This document shows, one piece after another, positions 28,953-37,287 of a stretch of DNA of 55,771 nucleotides. Positions within the stretch are counted from its first letter, which is position 1; every line of letters starts with the position of its first letter. Below the pieces are notes generated by a model, which had not been told where the DNA came from, did no database searches, and saw nothing but the letters and a program-made list of their open reading frames with translations. Source of the stretch: Gammaproteobacteria bacterium (GTDB taxonomy: Bacteria > Pseudomonadota > Gammaproteobacteria > GCA-001735895); NCBI GenBank assembly GCA_018669845.1, contig JABHSO010000056.1, positions 1 through 55,771 on the forward strand, given 5' to 3'. A program made the position numbers and the translations under genes.

Positions 28953-29753
28953 CTATACCTTCTCTTGCATCATTTTATTTTCTAGTACAATCTTATATTT
29001 TTTCTGTTGATGATCATATTTTAGAAAAACCAGATAGATCTCTTTTTCAATAGTAATGTGAACTCTAAAAAAACTAGCAATATCATCAGAGTACTCAAAT
29101 TCTCGAGAGTTAAGAGAATCAACAACAGACTTTCTTAACTGCTCTCTCTCAATTTCGTCTGCAGTTTCAATCAATTTTTGCACACTATATTGATCAACGC
29201 CTGAAAGCAGAATTAATACATTTTCAGGGGAAAACAAAGGATTTACCGGTTCCTCATGAAAAATACTAATAAGAGGAATTAGCTTATTTAAAACCTCGAC
29301 ATTTATACCTTCAAACTGTAATAACTCATTAAAAGTATTATATTTTTGTATATTGCCAGATTTTACAACATTTTCTAATTTTTCTACAGTAGATTGATCT
29401 ATATTAACTAAATTAAATACATTTTTTAGTGACCTGTTTCTCAATTCATAGAATGATATAAATCCTATTTCATTATATATTTGAATAGATATATCTTGTT
29501 TATTTAAATTTAGCTCATATTTTTTATATTTCCATTGATTTGAAATTATTTTAAAGATAGCAAACTGAGTAGCAGAACTAATTTGCATTTGATTCTTCAA
29601 TTGAGTAGAAACAGCTGAGTGATTAAGAGTTACCACTCTTGAAGATGATGTAAGTTTAAAAGCTAAAATTGAAATAACCACCAAAATCCATAATACGTAT
29701 AAAAGTACAGAACCTAAACTTTTTGTCGACATTGAAGTTTGCCTAATAGCCAT
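28953..29753 (-). CDS. gspK: T2SS minor pseudopilin GspK
   Basis: 266 residues. The N-terminal prepilin-like segment (SLGSVLLYVLWILVVISILA) is followed by a largely helical domain with the KLENVVKSGN..FNELLQFEGI repeats typical of the GspK helix-hairpin insertion. GspK caps the pseudopilus with GspI and GspJ. It is somewhat shorter than usual GspK, and the Glu at position 5 of the mature form is absent, as is normal for GspK. It touches the gspJ gene (shared base). Confidence 0.8.
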   Translation of the reverse strand: MAIRQTSMSTKSLGSVLLYVLWILVVISILAFKLTSSSRVVTLNHSAVSTQLKNQMQISSATQFAIFKIISNQWKYKKYELNLNKQDISIQIYNEIGFISFYELRNRSLKNVFNLVNIDQSTVEKLENVVKSGNIQKYNTFNELLQFEGINVEVLNKLIPLISIFHEEPVNPLFSPENVLILLSGVDQYSVQKLIETADEIEREQLRKSVVDSLNSREFEYSDDIASFFRVHITIEKEIYLVFLKYDHQQKKYKIVLENKMMQEKV

Positions 29754-30328
29754 TACTTACGACCAGTCCTTCTTATCCATTCCATTATTTTTGAACCTGG
29801 TAACTCCACAATTATTTTAATAAATTTTGGAAATTTTTTATTATCTTGCCATTCATCAAGCCATCCATCAGCTGATAAATATTGAAAGCTAATATCTTCA
29901 ACTTTAATTCCAGTTGAAATTTCAAACTGTCTGTTAGATAAATACTCAGAATCAAATTTTCGATAAGAGACATAAAGTTCATCATCATGAAGAAAAAGCC
30001 GGTAAACCCGATAACCTGCAACATCAAAATTTCTACTGTATGCACGAGATATTAGCTGGATTGAATTTTCTAGCCCTTTAAACAAACTTTTCCTTTGAGT
30101 CTGAAAAAATAAATCATTTTGATGCAGACTTTTTTCTATAATCTGAGAAACCAGATTAGTTAACAGCAATTTATCAAACTGCACTTCATTGTGTACTCTT
30201 GAGCGAACCTGATATTGAATTAAATTACTAATAACCTGATAGGAACTGATAAATATAATGCTACTTAACACGATCGAAACAAGCATTTCAACCAAAGTAA
30301 ATCCCTGCCGGAAAAATATATTTTTCAT
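29753..30328 (-). CDS. gspJ: T2SS minor pseudopilin GspJ
   Basis: 191 residues with a class III prepilin leader and cleavage site G/FTLVEMLVSIVLSS near residue 9. The rest is a beta-rich pseudopilin head of the GspJ type (KVEDISFQYLSADGWLDEW). It forms the tip complex with GspI and GspK. Order and size match the family. Confidence 0.87.
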   Translation of the reverse strand: MKNIFFRQGFTLVEMLVSIVLSSIIFISSYQVISNLIQYQVRSRVHNEVQFDKLLLTNLVSQIIEKSLHQNDLFFQTQRKSLFKGLENSIQLISRAYSRNFDVAGYRVYRLFLHDDELYVSYRKFDSEYLSNRQFEISTGIKVEDISFQYLSADGWLDEWQDNKKFPKFIKIIVELPGSKIMEWIRRTGRK

Positions 30329-30378
30329 TTTAATTACCCGGCAATGATGTCAACTTTATATATTACTATAAACAAAAT

Positions 30379-30744
30379 TTAGTCAACCTCTGCAATATTC
30401 AAAACTGTCCACTCAAAAGGGTTAGCTCCATTTGTTATTTCATGCTTAGATCGTTGTAATATTTTCTTTTGGTCACGCAATGTAAATGAATCCATCACCG
30501 AAGAAGTTACTGTCCAGTCAAAATTGGGATTACCAGCAGCTTGTATAAGCTGCTGCTCTATACCAAGCTCAGAAATTTCTGAAAGATCATAAATCATCTG
30601 AACTTTATGTTGAGTTTCAGAAGATAAGTGATTGTGATAAACCTGCCCTGACACATAATCCAGTACAGCTACCAATGAAGAAGTAAAAATAACAAAGCCG
30701 ACAAGCACTTCAAGTAAGGAAATACCCTTCTGCTGAAAGTACAT
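30379..30744 (-). CDS. gspI: T2SS minor pseudopilin GspI
   Basis: 121 residues with a short leader (MYFQQKG) and the prepilin motif ISLLEVLVGFVIFTSS. The small C-terminal head has the usual GspI length. It sits between gspH and gspJ in the canonical order. Confidence 0.87.
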   Translation of the reverse strand: MYFQQKGISLLEVLVGFVIFTSSLVAVLDYVSGQVYHNHLSSETQHKVQMIYDLSEISELGIEQQLIQAAGNPNFDWTVTSSVMDSFTLRDQKKILQRSKHEITNGANPFEWTVLNIAEVD

Positions 30745-30803
30745 ATAATTACCTTAAAATACTAAAAGCTTGTCTCTCTGAGAGAGAGGCAAAAAGATTA
30801 ATT

Positions 30804-31280
30804 CTATGAAGACTTAACATGATAACTGGTAGATATTTTTCCTGAAATCCACGTCAGGGTTATTTCAAATACTTCCTTGTCTGACTCTAAAGTCACCATG
30901 CCACCGGAGGAGCTCATATCTGGATAAAAAGTAACAGCAACAAGATCTTTTTCTAGTTGCTGATTTTCAGCCGTTCGAATAGTTATAGAAATATCATCTG
31001 GCAAATTAACTGCATCATTAGCAAAATTAAATGAGTTATCAGAAAAATCAATTTCTACCTGATACGATTTATTTTCACGAATTGCCCTTTGTTGAGCCAG
31101 CCTCATATTCTGTACAATTTTTGTAGATAAATTTTTTAAAGTTTCTTCTTTCCTGAACATAATTAAAGAGATTGAGCCTACTAAAATTGACATGATAGTT
31201 AAGGCCACCAGTAGCTCTACCAGGCTAAACCCTTTGGGGGAATTTATTTTAGCCTCCCCAGTTAGTGATATCTTTATCAT
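30804..31280 (-). CDS. gspH: T2SS minor pseudopilin GspH
   Basis: About 158 residues with the prepilin site KG/FSLVELLVALTIMS and a GspH-type beta-sandwich head. The start is uncertain. The ATG at 31280, inside the end of gspG, gives a 17-residue leader; a GTG at 31310 gives a longer one. A strong GGGGAGG lies just before an ATA codon that would give an ideal six-residue leader, but no standard start codon is there. Confidence 0.82.
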   Translation of the reverse strand: MIKISLTGEAKINSPKGFSLVELLVALTIMSILVGSISLIMFRKEETLKNLSTKIVQNMRLAQQRAIRENKSYQVEIDFSDNSFNFANDAVNLPDDISITIRTAENQQLEKDLVAVTFYPDMSSSGGMVTLESDKEVFEITLTWISGKISTSYHVKSS

Positions 31281-31668
31281 CACCCTCACCACCAGGCTGG
31301 TTATCTGCACCCAGGCTTATTAAATCAAAAGCCCCGTGTTCTCCAGGTTTAAGATATAAATATGAATTACCCCAGGGGTCAGTGGGAATTTGTGCATTTT
31401 TAAAATACGGACCATTCCACCCTACAGTTGAACCGTCATCTTTAACCAATACTGTTATGCCCTTTTCCGTTGCCGGATACTGACCCGTATCAAGAAAAAA
31501 TAATTCCAGAGATGACTCAATTTCTTTTAATTGTAATTTGGCAGTTTTAGCTTTCGAGCTACCTAAATATTTCATTACATTAGGTCCTGCAATACTGGCT
31601 ACAAGCCCTAAAATAATAAGGACAACCAATAATTCAACCAGGGTAAAACCAGATACATTTTTTTTCAT
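31249..31668 (-). CDS. gspG: T2SS major pseudopilin GspG
   Basis: About 139 residues, the main subunit of the pseudopilus. The leader MKKNVSG is cut before FTLVELLVVLIILGLVAS. The C-terminal calcium-site region (DPWGNSYLYLKPGEHGAFDLISLG, split by the turn) and GGEGDDKDITNW are typical. I take the ATG at 31668, which has GGAA seven bases upstream; an upstream TTG would add four residues. It follows gspF after a 124-base gap that holds a hairpin. Confidence 0.94.
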   Translation of the reverse strand: MKKNVSGFTLVELLVVLIILGLVASIAGPNVMKYLGSSKAKTAKLQLKEIESSLELFFLDTGQYPATEKGITVLVKDDGSTVGWNGPYFKNAQIPTDPWGNSYLYLKPGEHGAFDLISLGADNQPGGEGDDKDITNWGG

Positions 31669-31745
31669 TTTTAATTCCAATATAAAAAATTAAATACTGT
31701 TTAAATATCTTTATTATATTTTTAATATTCCGCTTAAAAGACTAC

Positions 31746-31774
31746 CGGAATGACGAAGAATAATCGTCATTCCG
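31746..31774. repeat. hairpin of CGTCATTCC type between gspF and gspG
   Basis: A perfect 11-bp stem (31746-31756 CGGAATGACGA; 31764-31774) with a 7-base loop, followed by more CGTCAT-like sequence. It resembles the CGTCATTCC intergenic repeats seen in many proteobacteria. In the gspEF-gspG transcript it may act as a partial terminator or an RNA stabiliser. Confidence 0.65.
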
Positions 31775-31792
31775 TCATGCTTTAAAACGGAA

Positions 31793-32986
31793 TCAAACTG
31801 CAAGTTCATTAATACTTAAAATAGCTTGCAACATAGAAACCACGATCAAACCAACCACCAAACCTAAAACTAATATTATTGCCGGTTCCGCATAAGTCAT
31901 CAAAGACTTAATTCGAACATCAAGTTGTTTGTAATAATATCTGGAAAGTTTGGCAAAAGATTCTGTAAGACGCCCCGTTTCTTCACCCACTGCAACGATG
32001 TAAATAAAGTGACTGGTAAAGAACTCTGTATTCAATACATCTTGAATTGATTTACCCCGACTAATTTCACGGGTCATTATTTCAATTTCATTTTTATAAA
32101 CAATATTCCCAACAGCATCTTTCACGTGATCAAGCGCTTTAATAATGGTGATTCTTTTTTTCATTAAAATATGTAAAATCATAGAGATAATATACAGATT
32201 ATATTGTTGAATCATGCCCCCTATAACAGGTGCTTTAAGAAAGTATTTTGCCCAACCTTGATCAGTCAAAGCACTTTTAAATATTTTACTAAAAATAACA
32301 ATAAACAGTGCCAAAATTAGTAATAATACCTGGTAGTTCTGGGTCAGCACATCTGATATTCCAACTACTACCCCGGTAATACCAGTCATTTCAATACCCA
32401 TACCCACAAATAAAGATTTAAACCTGGGAATAACCAGCCCAAACAATACCAACACAGAAATTAACATTACCCCTGAAAGGATCATGGGATAAATCAGAGC
32501 TGATTTTATCTTTTGTTTAAACTCCTGAAGATCGTGAGTAAGTCTAGCAAGTAATTGCAATGATTCTGATAAAGAATCCGTTTCCTCACCAACATGTACT
32601 ACGCCTACATATAGAGCACTGAATTGTTCAGGAAAATTTTGCATTGCTTTAGACAGAGATTCACCCTGTCTTACCATATCGACCAATTCTGTTATAAAGG
32701 TCATCCCATTATTTTGATTAATACTTTTAGCTTCCAATTCAAGAGCTTTATCTATCGATAATCCAGAATCTAGATAATCATAAATATTTTCAAAAAATTG
32801 TTGCGCTTCAAATTTTTTATTCCGAGATAACAATAAGCCCTTATTTTTTTTATCCTTTACCTTGATAAGTTTTATAGGTGTAAAGTTTAGCCTGATCAAC
32901 TCAGCAATAGCTGTTTCTTCAGAGGACAGATTTATCTCCCCCTCAACATACTCACCTTCTTCATTTAATGCTTTATACTGAAACAC
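31793..32986 (-). CDS. gspF: T2SS inner-membrane protein GspF
   Basis: 397 residues. Two repeated cytoplasmic helical domains (T2SF type) are separated by membrane segments (about 165-190, 215-235 and 365-388). Conserved parts include GLSIDKALE, GESLSKAMQNFPEQFSALY, and VAVGEETGRLTESFAKLSRYY. It is the platform protein that is turned by GspE. It starts 2 bases after gspE. Confidence 0.95.
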   Translation of the reverse strand: MFQYKALNEEGEYVEGEINLSSEETAIAELIRLNFTPIKLIKVKDKKNKGLLLSRNKKFEAQQFFENIYDYLDSGLSIDKALELEAKSINQNNGMTFITELVDMVRQGESLSKAMQNFPEQFSALYVGVVHVGEETDSLSESLQLLARLTHDLQEFKQKIKSALIYPMILSGVMLISVLVLFGLVIPRFKSLFVGMGIEMTGITGVVVGISDVLTQNYQVLLLILALFIVIFSKIFKSALTDQGWAKYFLKAPVIGGMIQQYNLYIISMILHILMKKRITIIKALDHVKDAVGNIVYKNEIEIMTREISRGKSIQDVLNTEFFTSHFIYIVAVGEETGRLTESFAKLSRYYYKQLDVRIKSLMTYAEPAIILVLGLVVGLIVVSMLQAILSINELAV

Positions 32987-32988
32987 GA

Positions 32989-34773
32989 TTACTCCAGTAC
33001 AACCCGGAATAATTCTTCTATAGAAGTCTGCCCTGCTTTCACTTTTTCAAATCCATCAACAACCATTGAAGTCATACCATATTTCATCGCTAATTGATTG
33101 ATATTTGAATTTCCAGTAGTCACCTCTGTACGAAAATCTTCATTTACCAACATCACTTCACAAATGGATAACCTGCCTTTATATCCCGTAAAATTACATA
33201 ATTCACAACCAGTAGGTTCATGACAGTTTAGAATTGAGTCAGTATCAATATCCTCTTCAAACGTATCTAAAATAAAGTGCGATGTAGCAACAGGTTTTTT
33301 ACAGTGATCACAAAGTCTTCTTACTAAACGTTGAGCAACTACACCGATCAAAGAAGAAAAAACAAATGTTTTTTCCACTCCCAGATCAATGAGTCGTTCG
33401 ATACTGGAAACGGCAGTATTGGTGTGCAGGGTTGTCAAAATTAAATGACCGGTCATTGATGCTCTTACCGCAATTTCTGCTGTTTCAGAATCACGCATTT
33501 CACCAACCATTATGACTTCTGGATCATGTCTTACTATGGCTCGCAAGGCATTAGAAAAACTTACCCCAATTTCAGAGTGAACCTGAATCTGGTTAATACC
33601 ATCAATTTTATATTCAACAGGGTCTTCAACTGAGACTATCTTCTTTTCAGCATTATTTATTTGCTGCAACATGGCATAAAGCGTGGTCGACTTTCCGCTA
33701 CCGGTTGGTCCCGTAACCAAAATAAGCCCATGTGGTTTATCCAGCATCTGCAAAATTCTTAGTTTGTTTTTTTCAGCATAACCAAGACTTTCAAAATCAA
33801 AACTGATCGACTTTTTATACAGCAATCTCAACACAATGCTTTCACCATGTATTGTAGGAATTACCGAAGTCCTGATATCTATATCCTGGCCGTCAATACT
33901 AATATCAAATCGACCATCCTGAGGTACTCTGCGTTGTGCTATATCCAGAGAAGAAAGAATTTTAATTCTAGAAACAATTGCCGCAGACAAATTCATTTGA
34001 ATTTCCTGAACGGTAATTAATACGCCATCGATACGGTTTCGAACCTTTAACTCATGGTTATGTGGCTCAATGTGAATATCAGATGAATTTTTATGAATTG
34101 CTTCCTGAATAATTGAATTTACAATTTTGATAACTGGCGCTTCACTGGCCAGTTCTTTGAGTTGCTGAATATCTTTTTCCAGCAAAACCTCATCAATAGA
34201 ATCAAATTTATCGACAAGGGTTTTATCATCATTACCTGTTAATACACGGTCTAATGCTTCAGATATATCCTTTTTAAATCCGAGTCTAACCTTAAGATAT
34301 TTATTACCTAACGCAAACGTAACCGCATTGTATAAACCAGAAGCAAAAGGATCATTAATACATATTTCTATAAGTTCATCTGTTTCAGAAAGAACAATAA
34401 CGTTTTGCTCTCTTAAAAACTGAGTATTAAAACTTTTATCTCCAAATAAGCTGGTTGGATATTGAGCATTGTCAAGAATGCGCAAACCATTACTTTGTGA
34501 AATATAACTTAACATATCAGTTTCAGAAGCCAGCCCCAGATTCAATATTAACTGTATGACCGATAAATCTGTTTTACCAGACCTTAAAATTACATTTAAT
34601 TTCTGTACATCACTCGTTTTTAGTATATTTTTTTTATTTAAAGACTCGATAAAGTCTATTTCATTCTCAGAAAACAGATATTTATTTTCTTGATCAGCCA
34701 TGCAATAACCTATTGGATCTGATTTTTTATAATTATATTCTATTGAATTTAACATATATTTATATTCTATCAA
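32989..34773 (-). CDS. gspE: T2SS assembly ATPase GspE
   Basis: A 594-residue cytoplasmic motor ATPase. After the N-terminal N1/N2 domains (about 25-320) come Walker A GPTGSGKST at 355-363, the Asp box (VEDPVEYKI), Walker B (IMVGEMRDSETAEIA) and the His box (TTLHTN). A C-terminal zinc module (CDHC and CHEPTGCELC) follows. Start codons 18 or 72 bases further in (MLNS.., MADQENK..) are also possible; the last has AGG about eight bases upstream. It is the first gene of the T2SS operon, so its promoter should lie in 34774-34830. Confidence 0.95.
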   Translation of the reverse strand: MIEYKYMLNSIEYNYKKSDPIGYCMADQENKYLFSENEIDFIESLNKKNILKTSDVQKLNVILRSGKTDLSVIQLILNLGLASETDMLSYISQSNGLRILDNAQYPTSLFGDKSFNTQFLREQNVIVLSETDELIEICINDPFASGLYNAVTFALGNKYLKVRLGFKKDISEALDRVLTGNDDKTLVDKFDSIDEVLLEKDIQQLKELASEAPVIKIVNSIIQEAIHKNSSDIHIEPHNHELKVRNRIDGVLITVQEIQMNLSAAIVSRIKILSSLDIAQRRVPQDGRFDISIDGQDIDIRTSVIPTIHGESIVLRLLYKKSISFDFESLGYAEKNKLRILQMLDKPHGLILVTGPTGSGKSTTLYAMLQQINNAEKKIVSVEDPVEYKIDGINQIQVHSEIGVSFSNALRAIVRHDPEVIMVGEMRDSETAEIAVRASMTGHLILTTLHTNTAVSSIERLIDLGVEKTFVFSSLIGVVAQRLVRRLCDHCKKPVATSHFILDTFEEDIDTDSILNCHEPTGCELCNFTGYKGRLSICEVMLVNEDFRTEVTTGNSNINQLAMKYGMTSMVVDGFEKVKAGQTSIEELFRVVLE

Positions 34774-34913
34774 ATTAAGTTATTTTTTTACTGTAACAAG
34801 TCACATATTTTAATATTAAATTTAGAGCAAAAAAAAACCACTATTGAATATATTCATAGTGGTTTTAAAATTTATGGCATCCCTGCCTTGAGAAATATTT
34901 TCCGTTTATAACA
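34774..34913. promoter_or_regulatory. gap with T2SS operon promoter and terminator
   Basis: 140 bases. The part next to gspE must hold the promoter of the T2SS operon (very AT-rich; no hexamers assigned with confidence). The part next to the cupredoxin operon holds its terminator. Confidence 0.45.
34830..34866 (-). terminator. intrinsic terminator of multicopper-oxidase operon
   Basis: On the minus strand an 11-bp stem (AAAACCACTAT with its complement, 34834-34866) with an inner self-complementary GAATATATTC is followed by a run of T's (34830-34836). It lies 48 bases after the last stop codon of the operon and insulates it from the T2SS operon. Confidence 0.88.
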
Positions 34914-37268
34914 TTATTTGACTCTGACTTTCACCTTGGCAGCTCGTTTTGATAATTCACCAGTGATTGCGTCAGCTAATCTATAGCGGAAAAAATCTTT
35001 CCCGGTGAACCCGTCTTTAGGTGTATACATAACTTCGCCAGTAGCCATTATTATCTCTACTGTTCCATTTCCTGGTTGCTCAGTAATGCTGATACCTCCT
35101 GGGTTCAATGCACTGTCCTTATCTTTATCATTTCTCAACAGATCTATACGAACAGGAGTTCCAGCAGAAGTCTTCGCCCGGTCATTATTCACACGAGGTG
35201 GATCCATCTTCGGAATGATATTAACCGTAGCTACTGCAGAAGAAGTTCCGTAATCATTATAAATTTCAAACATAAAATGATCAGCTTCTTCATCGTCACC
35301 GGTATGGGTATAAACAAATGTACCATCTTCATTCATAACAACCTCACCATGTTCCGGATATTCTAACAGGCCGGTACTGACTGCCACGCCCATTGCACCA
35401 CCGGTAACACCCAGCATTGCAATATCCACTGTAAGAGCAGAGCCTTCCGTAACAGAATAACTTTTAGCTGTTGCGACTGGAGCAGTTCCTGTTGGTGTTG
35501 GTGTTCCTCCACCAGTTTCACTACCCGGTGTATATGTACCTGTTCCAGCTGTTGCTTCAGTTACAGTTATATTCAGATTTGCTGTAGCCGTTTCACCCAG
35601 AGAGTCAGCTATAACATAACTGACAACCTCTGTTCCGGTTGTTTGACCGGCATCAAAAACGATAACCTGGCCCATTGCCTCTAAAACACCCAGACTGGAA
35701 GCTCCAACACTTTGAATAGAAAGAGAAGGTGAATCGACATCAGTATCGTTATTCAAGGCACGAATTTCAACTTTAGATCCAGCCTTGACACTAACAGTAT
35801 CATTATTAGCTACAGGGGCATCATTGACCGATGATACATTAATCATAATACCAGCAATGGATTTCTCACCATCAGCATTGGTTAATTGATAAACGATGGA
35901 ATCCTGAGGGTGTTCACTACCATCATTCTGATAACTAAAATCACCGTTACCTTCTTCAATTAAATCACCATGTTTTGGAAAATTCAGAATGGTCACTGTA
36001 GCATTCTCAGCATTCACATCATTTGCAGTTGCAGAGGTCATAACACCGGTTAAAGATCCACCTTCTACGACAGCCATATTGTCTTTGACTGCCCTCGGAT
36101 GATTAGCACTTGCAACTGGAGCTACATAACCAGCTGGTGGCTGCAATACAAAGGTCAGTACCATGCCATTACCGTCACCATTGGAGATTTCATCACCCGC
36201 TGCCAGCCCAACAACTGGTCCAGCCGTAGCAACAGGGTTACTAATAGCCATAGCACTATCGGTTAACCTGAAAGACCCATTGACTGCCGGTTGACCATAA
36301 ACATCATTTATCCCTGCAACTTTCAAAAATGCATCTTTGGTTTTCAGTGGAGGAAGTTCCACACTGTACTGATCCAGAACATGGGGATATAACTTGCCAT
36401 CCTCAGCAATAATATCAAAATCAGCTTCAAACACGGTTGGAATATGCGTTCTTAAACCCGCATTGTAAAAGCGGACTAAAGGATTGACACCAGGAGTTAT
36501 ACCAACGGCTTGAAGATCATTATAATTAGCAGTTCCATTTCCTCCACCAGGATAATTTGTTGCTATATCGATAAAAAAGTGCTTAGGATGATAGTCAATT
36601 GTACTCTTCATATCTGTCATAGTGTAATTGCCCAGCGCAACACTATCGTGTATCGCTCTGTCAATTTCATAATAAAACAATACAATTTCTTCAGAGTACG
36701 AAGTCGTGGTTACTCTATCAGTATCATCATATGCCTGGCCCGCAATAAAATTATCGGTTAGCGCACCGTATAGCCCCATTTGCACCTGAACCTGAGAATG
36801 TGTACCGCTGTGATACATATAACTGCCTGGTTTCAGGCCATTCCAGCTATAGCTTACCGAGGTCGATATAGTTCCATCAGAAGGACCCGCTTCAGCATCA
36901 AAAGAATGGACGCGTGGCAAAGTTTCCCCTACAGGTGTAAAAAATGTTGGTGCCATTGCCTTAACCGTACCCGGTATAACCAGAGAAGTAGCCCTGGGTA
37001 AGGTATTGGTTAACACAATGTCCACCCCATCATTAGTATCATCTATGATAATACGCGGACCAGGAGAGGATAGATCACCATCACACACTCCATTTGTTGC
37101 TCCTCCAAGAGCATATCCCCACATAGGAATAGGCGGACTTCCATCCGTTAGCGTTTTAGTATATGACCCGGCACATAAAGCTACCGGTTGATTAACGGCG
37201 AGGACCGTAAAACTTGAGCTCAATCCAATAATACCCAGGATTGCAGCTGATAATATAGAACGTTTCAT
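34914..37268 (-). CDS. cupredoxin-like subunit C with Ig-like tail, copper ligands lost
   Basis: About 784 residues with a Sec signal peptide (MKRSILSAAILGIIGLSS onward). The N-terminal 400 residues match the two-domain multicopper-oxidase fold of its two upstream paralogues, but the ligand blocks are gone. The first HxH region reads ATSLVIPG, and the HCH region reads YMYHSGTHSQVQVQMG, with Ser for Cys. No HxHG motif is present in the second domain. The C-terminal 380 residues are several cadherin/VCBS-like repeats (NDAPVANNDTVSV, PPRVNNDRAKTSAG). AGGAG seven bases upstream fixes the start. Probably a structural subunit. Confidence 0.85.
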   Translation of the reverse strand: MKRSILSAAILGIIGLSSSFTVLAVNQPVALCAGSYTKTLTDGSPPIPMWGYALGGATNGVCDGDLSSPGPRIIIDDTNDGVDIVLTNTLPRATSLVIPGTVKAMAPTFFTPVGETLPRVHSFDAEAGPSDGTISTSVSYSWNGLKPGSYMYHSGTHSQVQVQMGLYGALTDNFIAGQAYDDTDRVTTTSYSEEIVLFYYEIDRAIHDSVALGNYTMTDMKSTIDYHPKHFFIDIATNYPGGGNGTANYNDLQAVGITPGVNPLVRFYNAGLRTHIPTVFEADFDIIAEDGKLYPHVLDQYSVELPPLKTKDAFLKVAGINDVYGQPAVNGSFRLTDSAMAISNPVATAGPVVGLAAGDEISNGDGNGMVLTFVLQPPAGYVAPVASANHPRAVKDNMAVVEGGSLTGVMTSATANDVNAENATVTILNFPKHGDLIEEGNGDFSYQNDGSEHPQDSIVYQLTNADGEKSIAGIMINVSSVNDAPVANNDTVSVKAGSKVEIRALNNDTDVDSPSLSIQSVGASSLGVLEAMGQVIVFDAGQTTGTEVVSYVIADSLGETATANLNITVTEATAGTGTYTPGSETGGGTPTPTGTAPVATAKSYSVTEGSALTVDIAMLGVTGGAMGVAVSTGLLEYPEHGEVVMNEDGTFVYTHTGDDEEADHFMFEIYNDYGTSSAVATVNIIPKMDPPRVNNDRAKTSAGTPVRIDLLRNDKDKDSALNPGGISITEQPGNGTVEIIMATGEVMYTPKDGFTGKDFFRYRLADAITGELSKRAAKVKVRVK

Positions 37269-37275
37269 TTGAATT

Positions 37276-37280
37276 CTCCT
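37276..37280 (-). promoter_or_regulatory. ribosome-binding site deciding start of subunit C
   Basis: AGGAG seven bases before the ATG at 37268, directly before a good signal peptide. Upstream in-frame ATGs would put extra residues in front of it and overlap the preceding gene. Confidence 0.7.
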
Positions 37281-37287
37281 AATCATT

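Noticed and set aside
30745..30803. Hairpin between gspH and gspI as a terminator
   Set aside because: The CTCTCT/AGAGAG stem is only about 6 bp with a 3-base loop and has no T tract in the transcribed direction.
20452..34773. Type IV pilus or MSHA pilus instead of a T2SS
   Set aside because: The gspE-F-G-H-I-J-K set with a GspG calcium-type C-terminus and GspK fits a T2SS; there is no PilT, PilC or adhesin gene.
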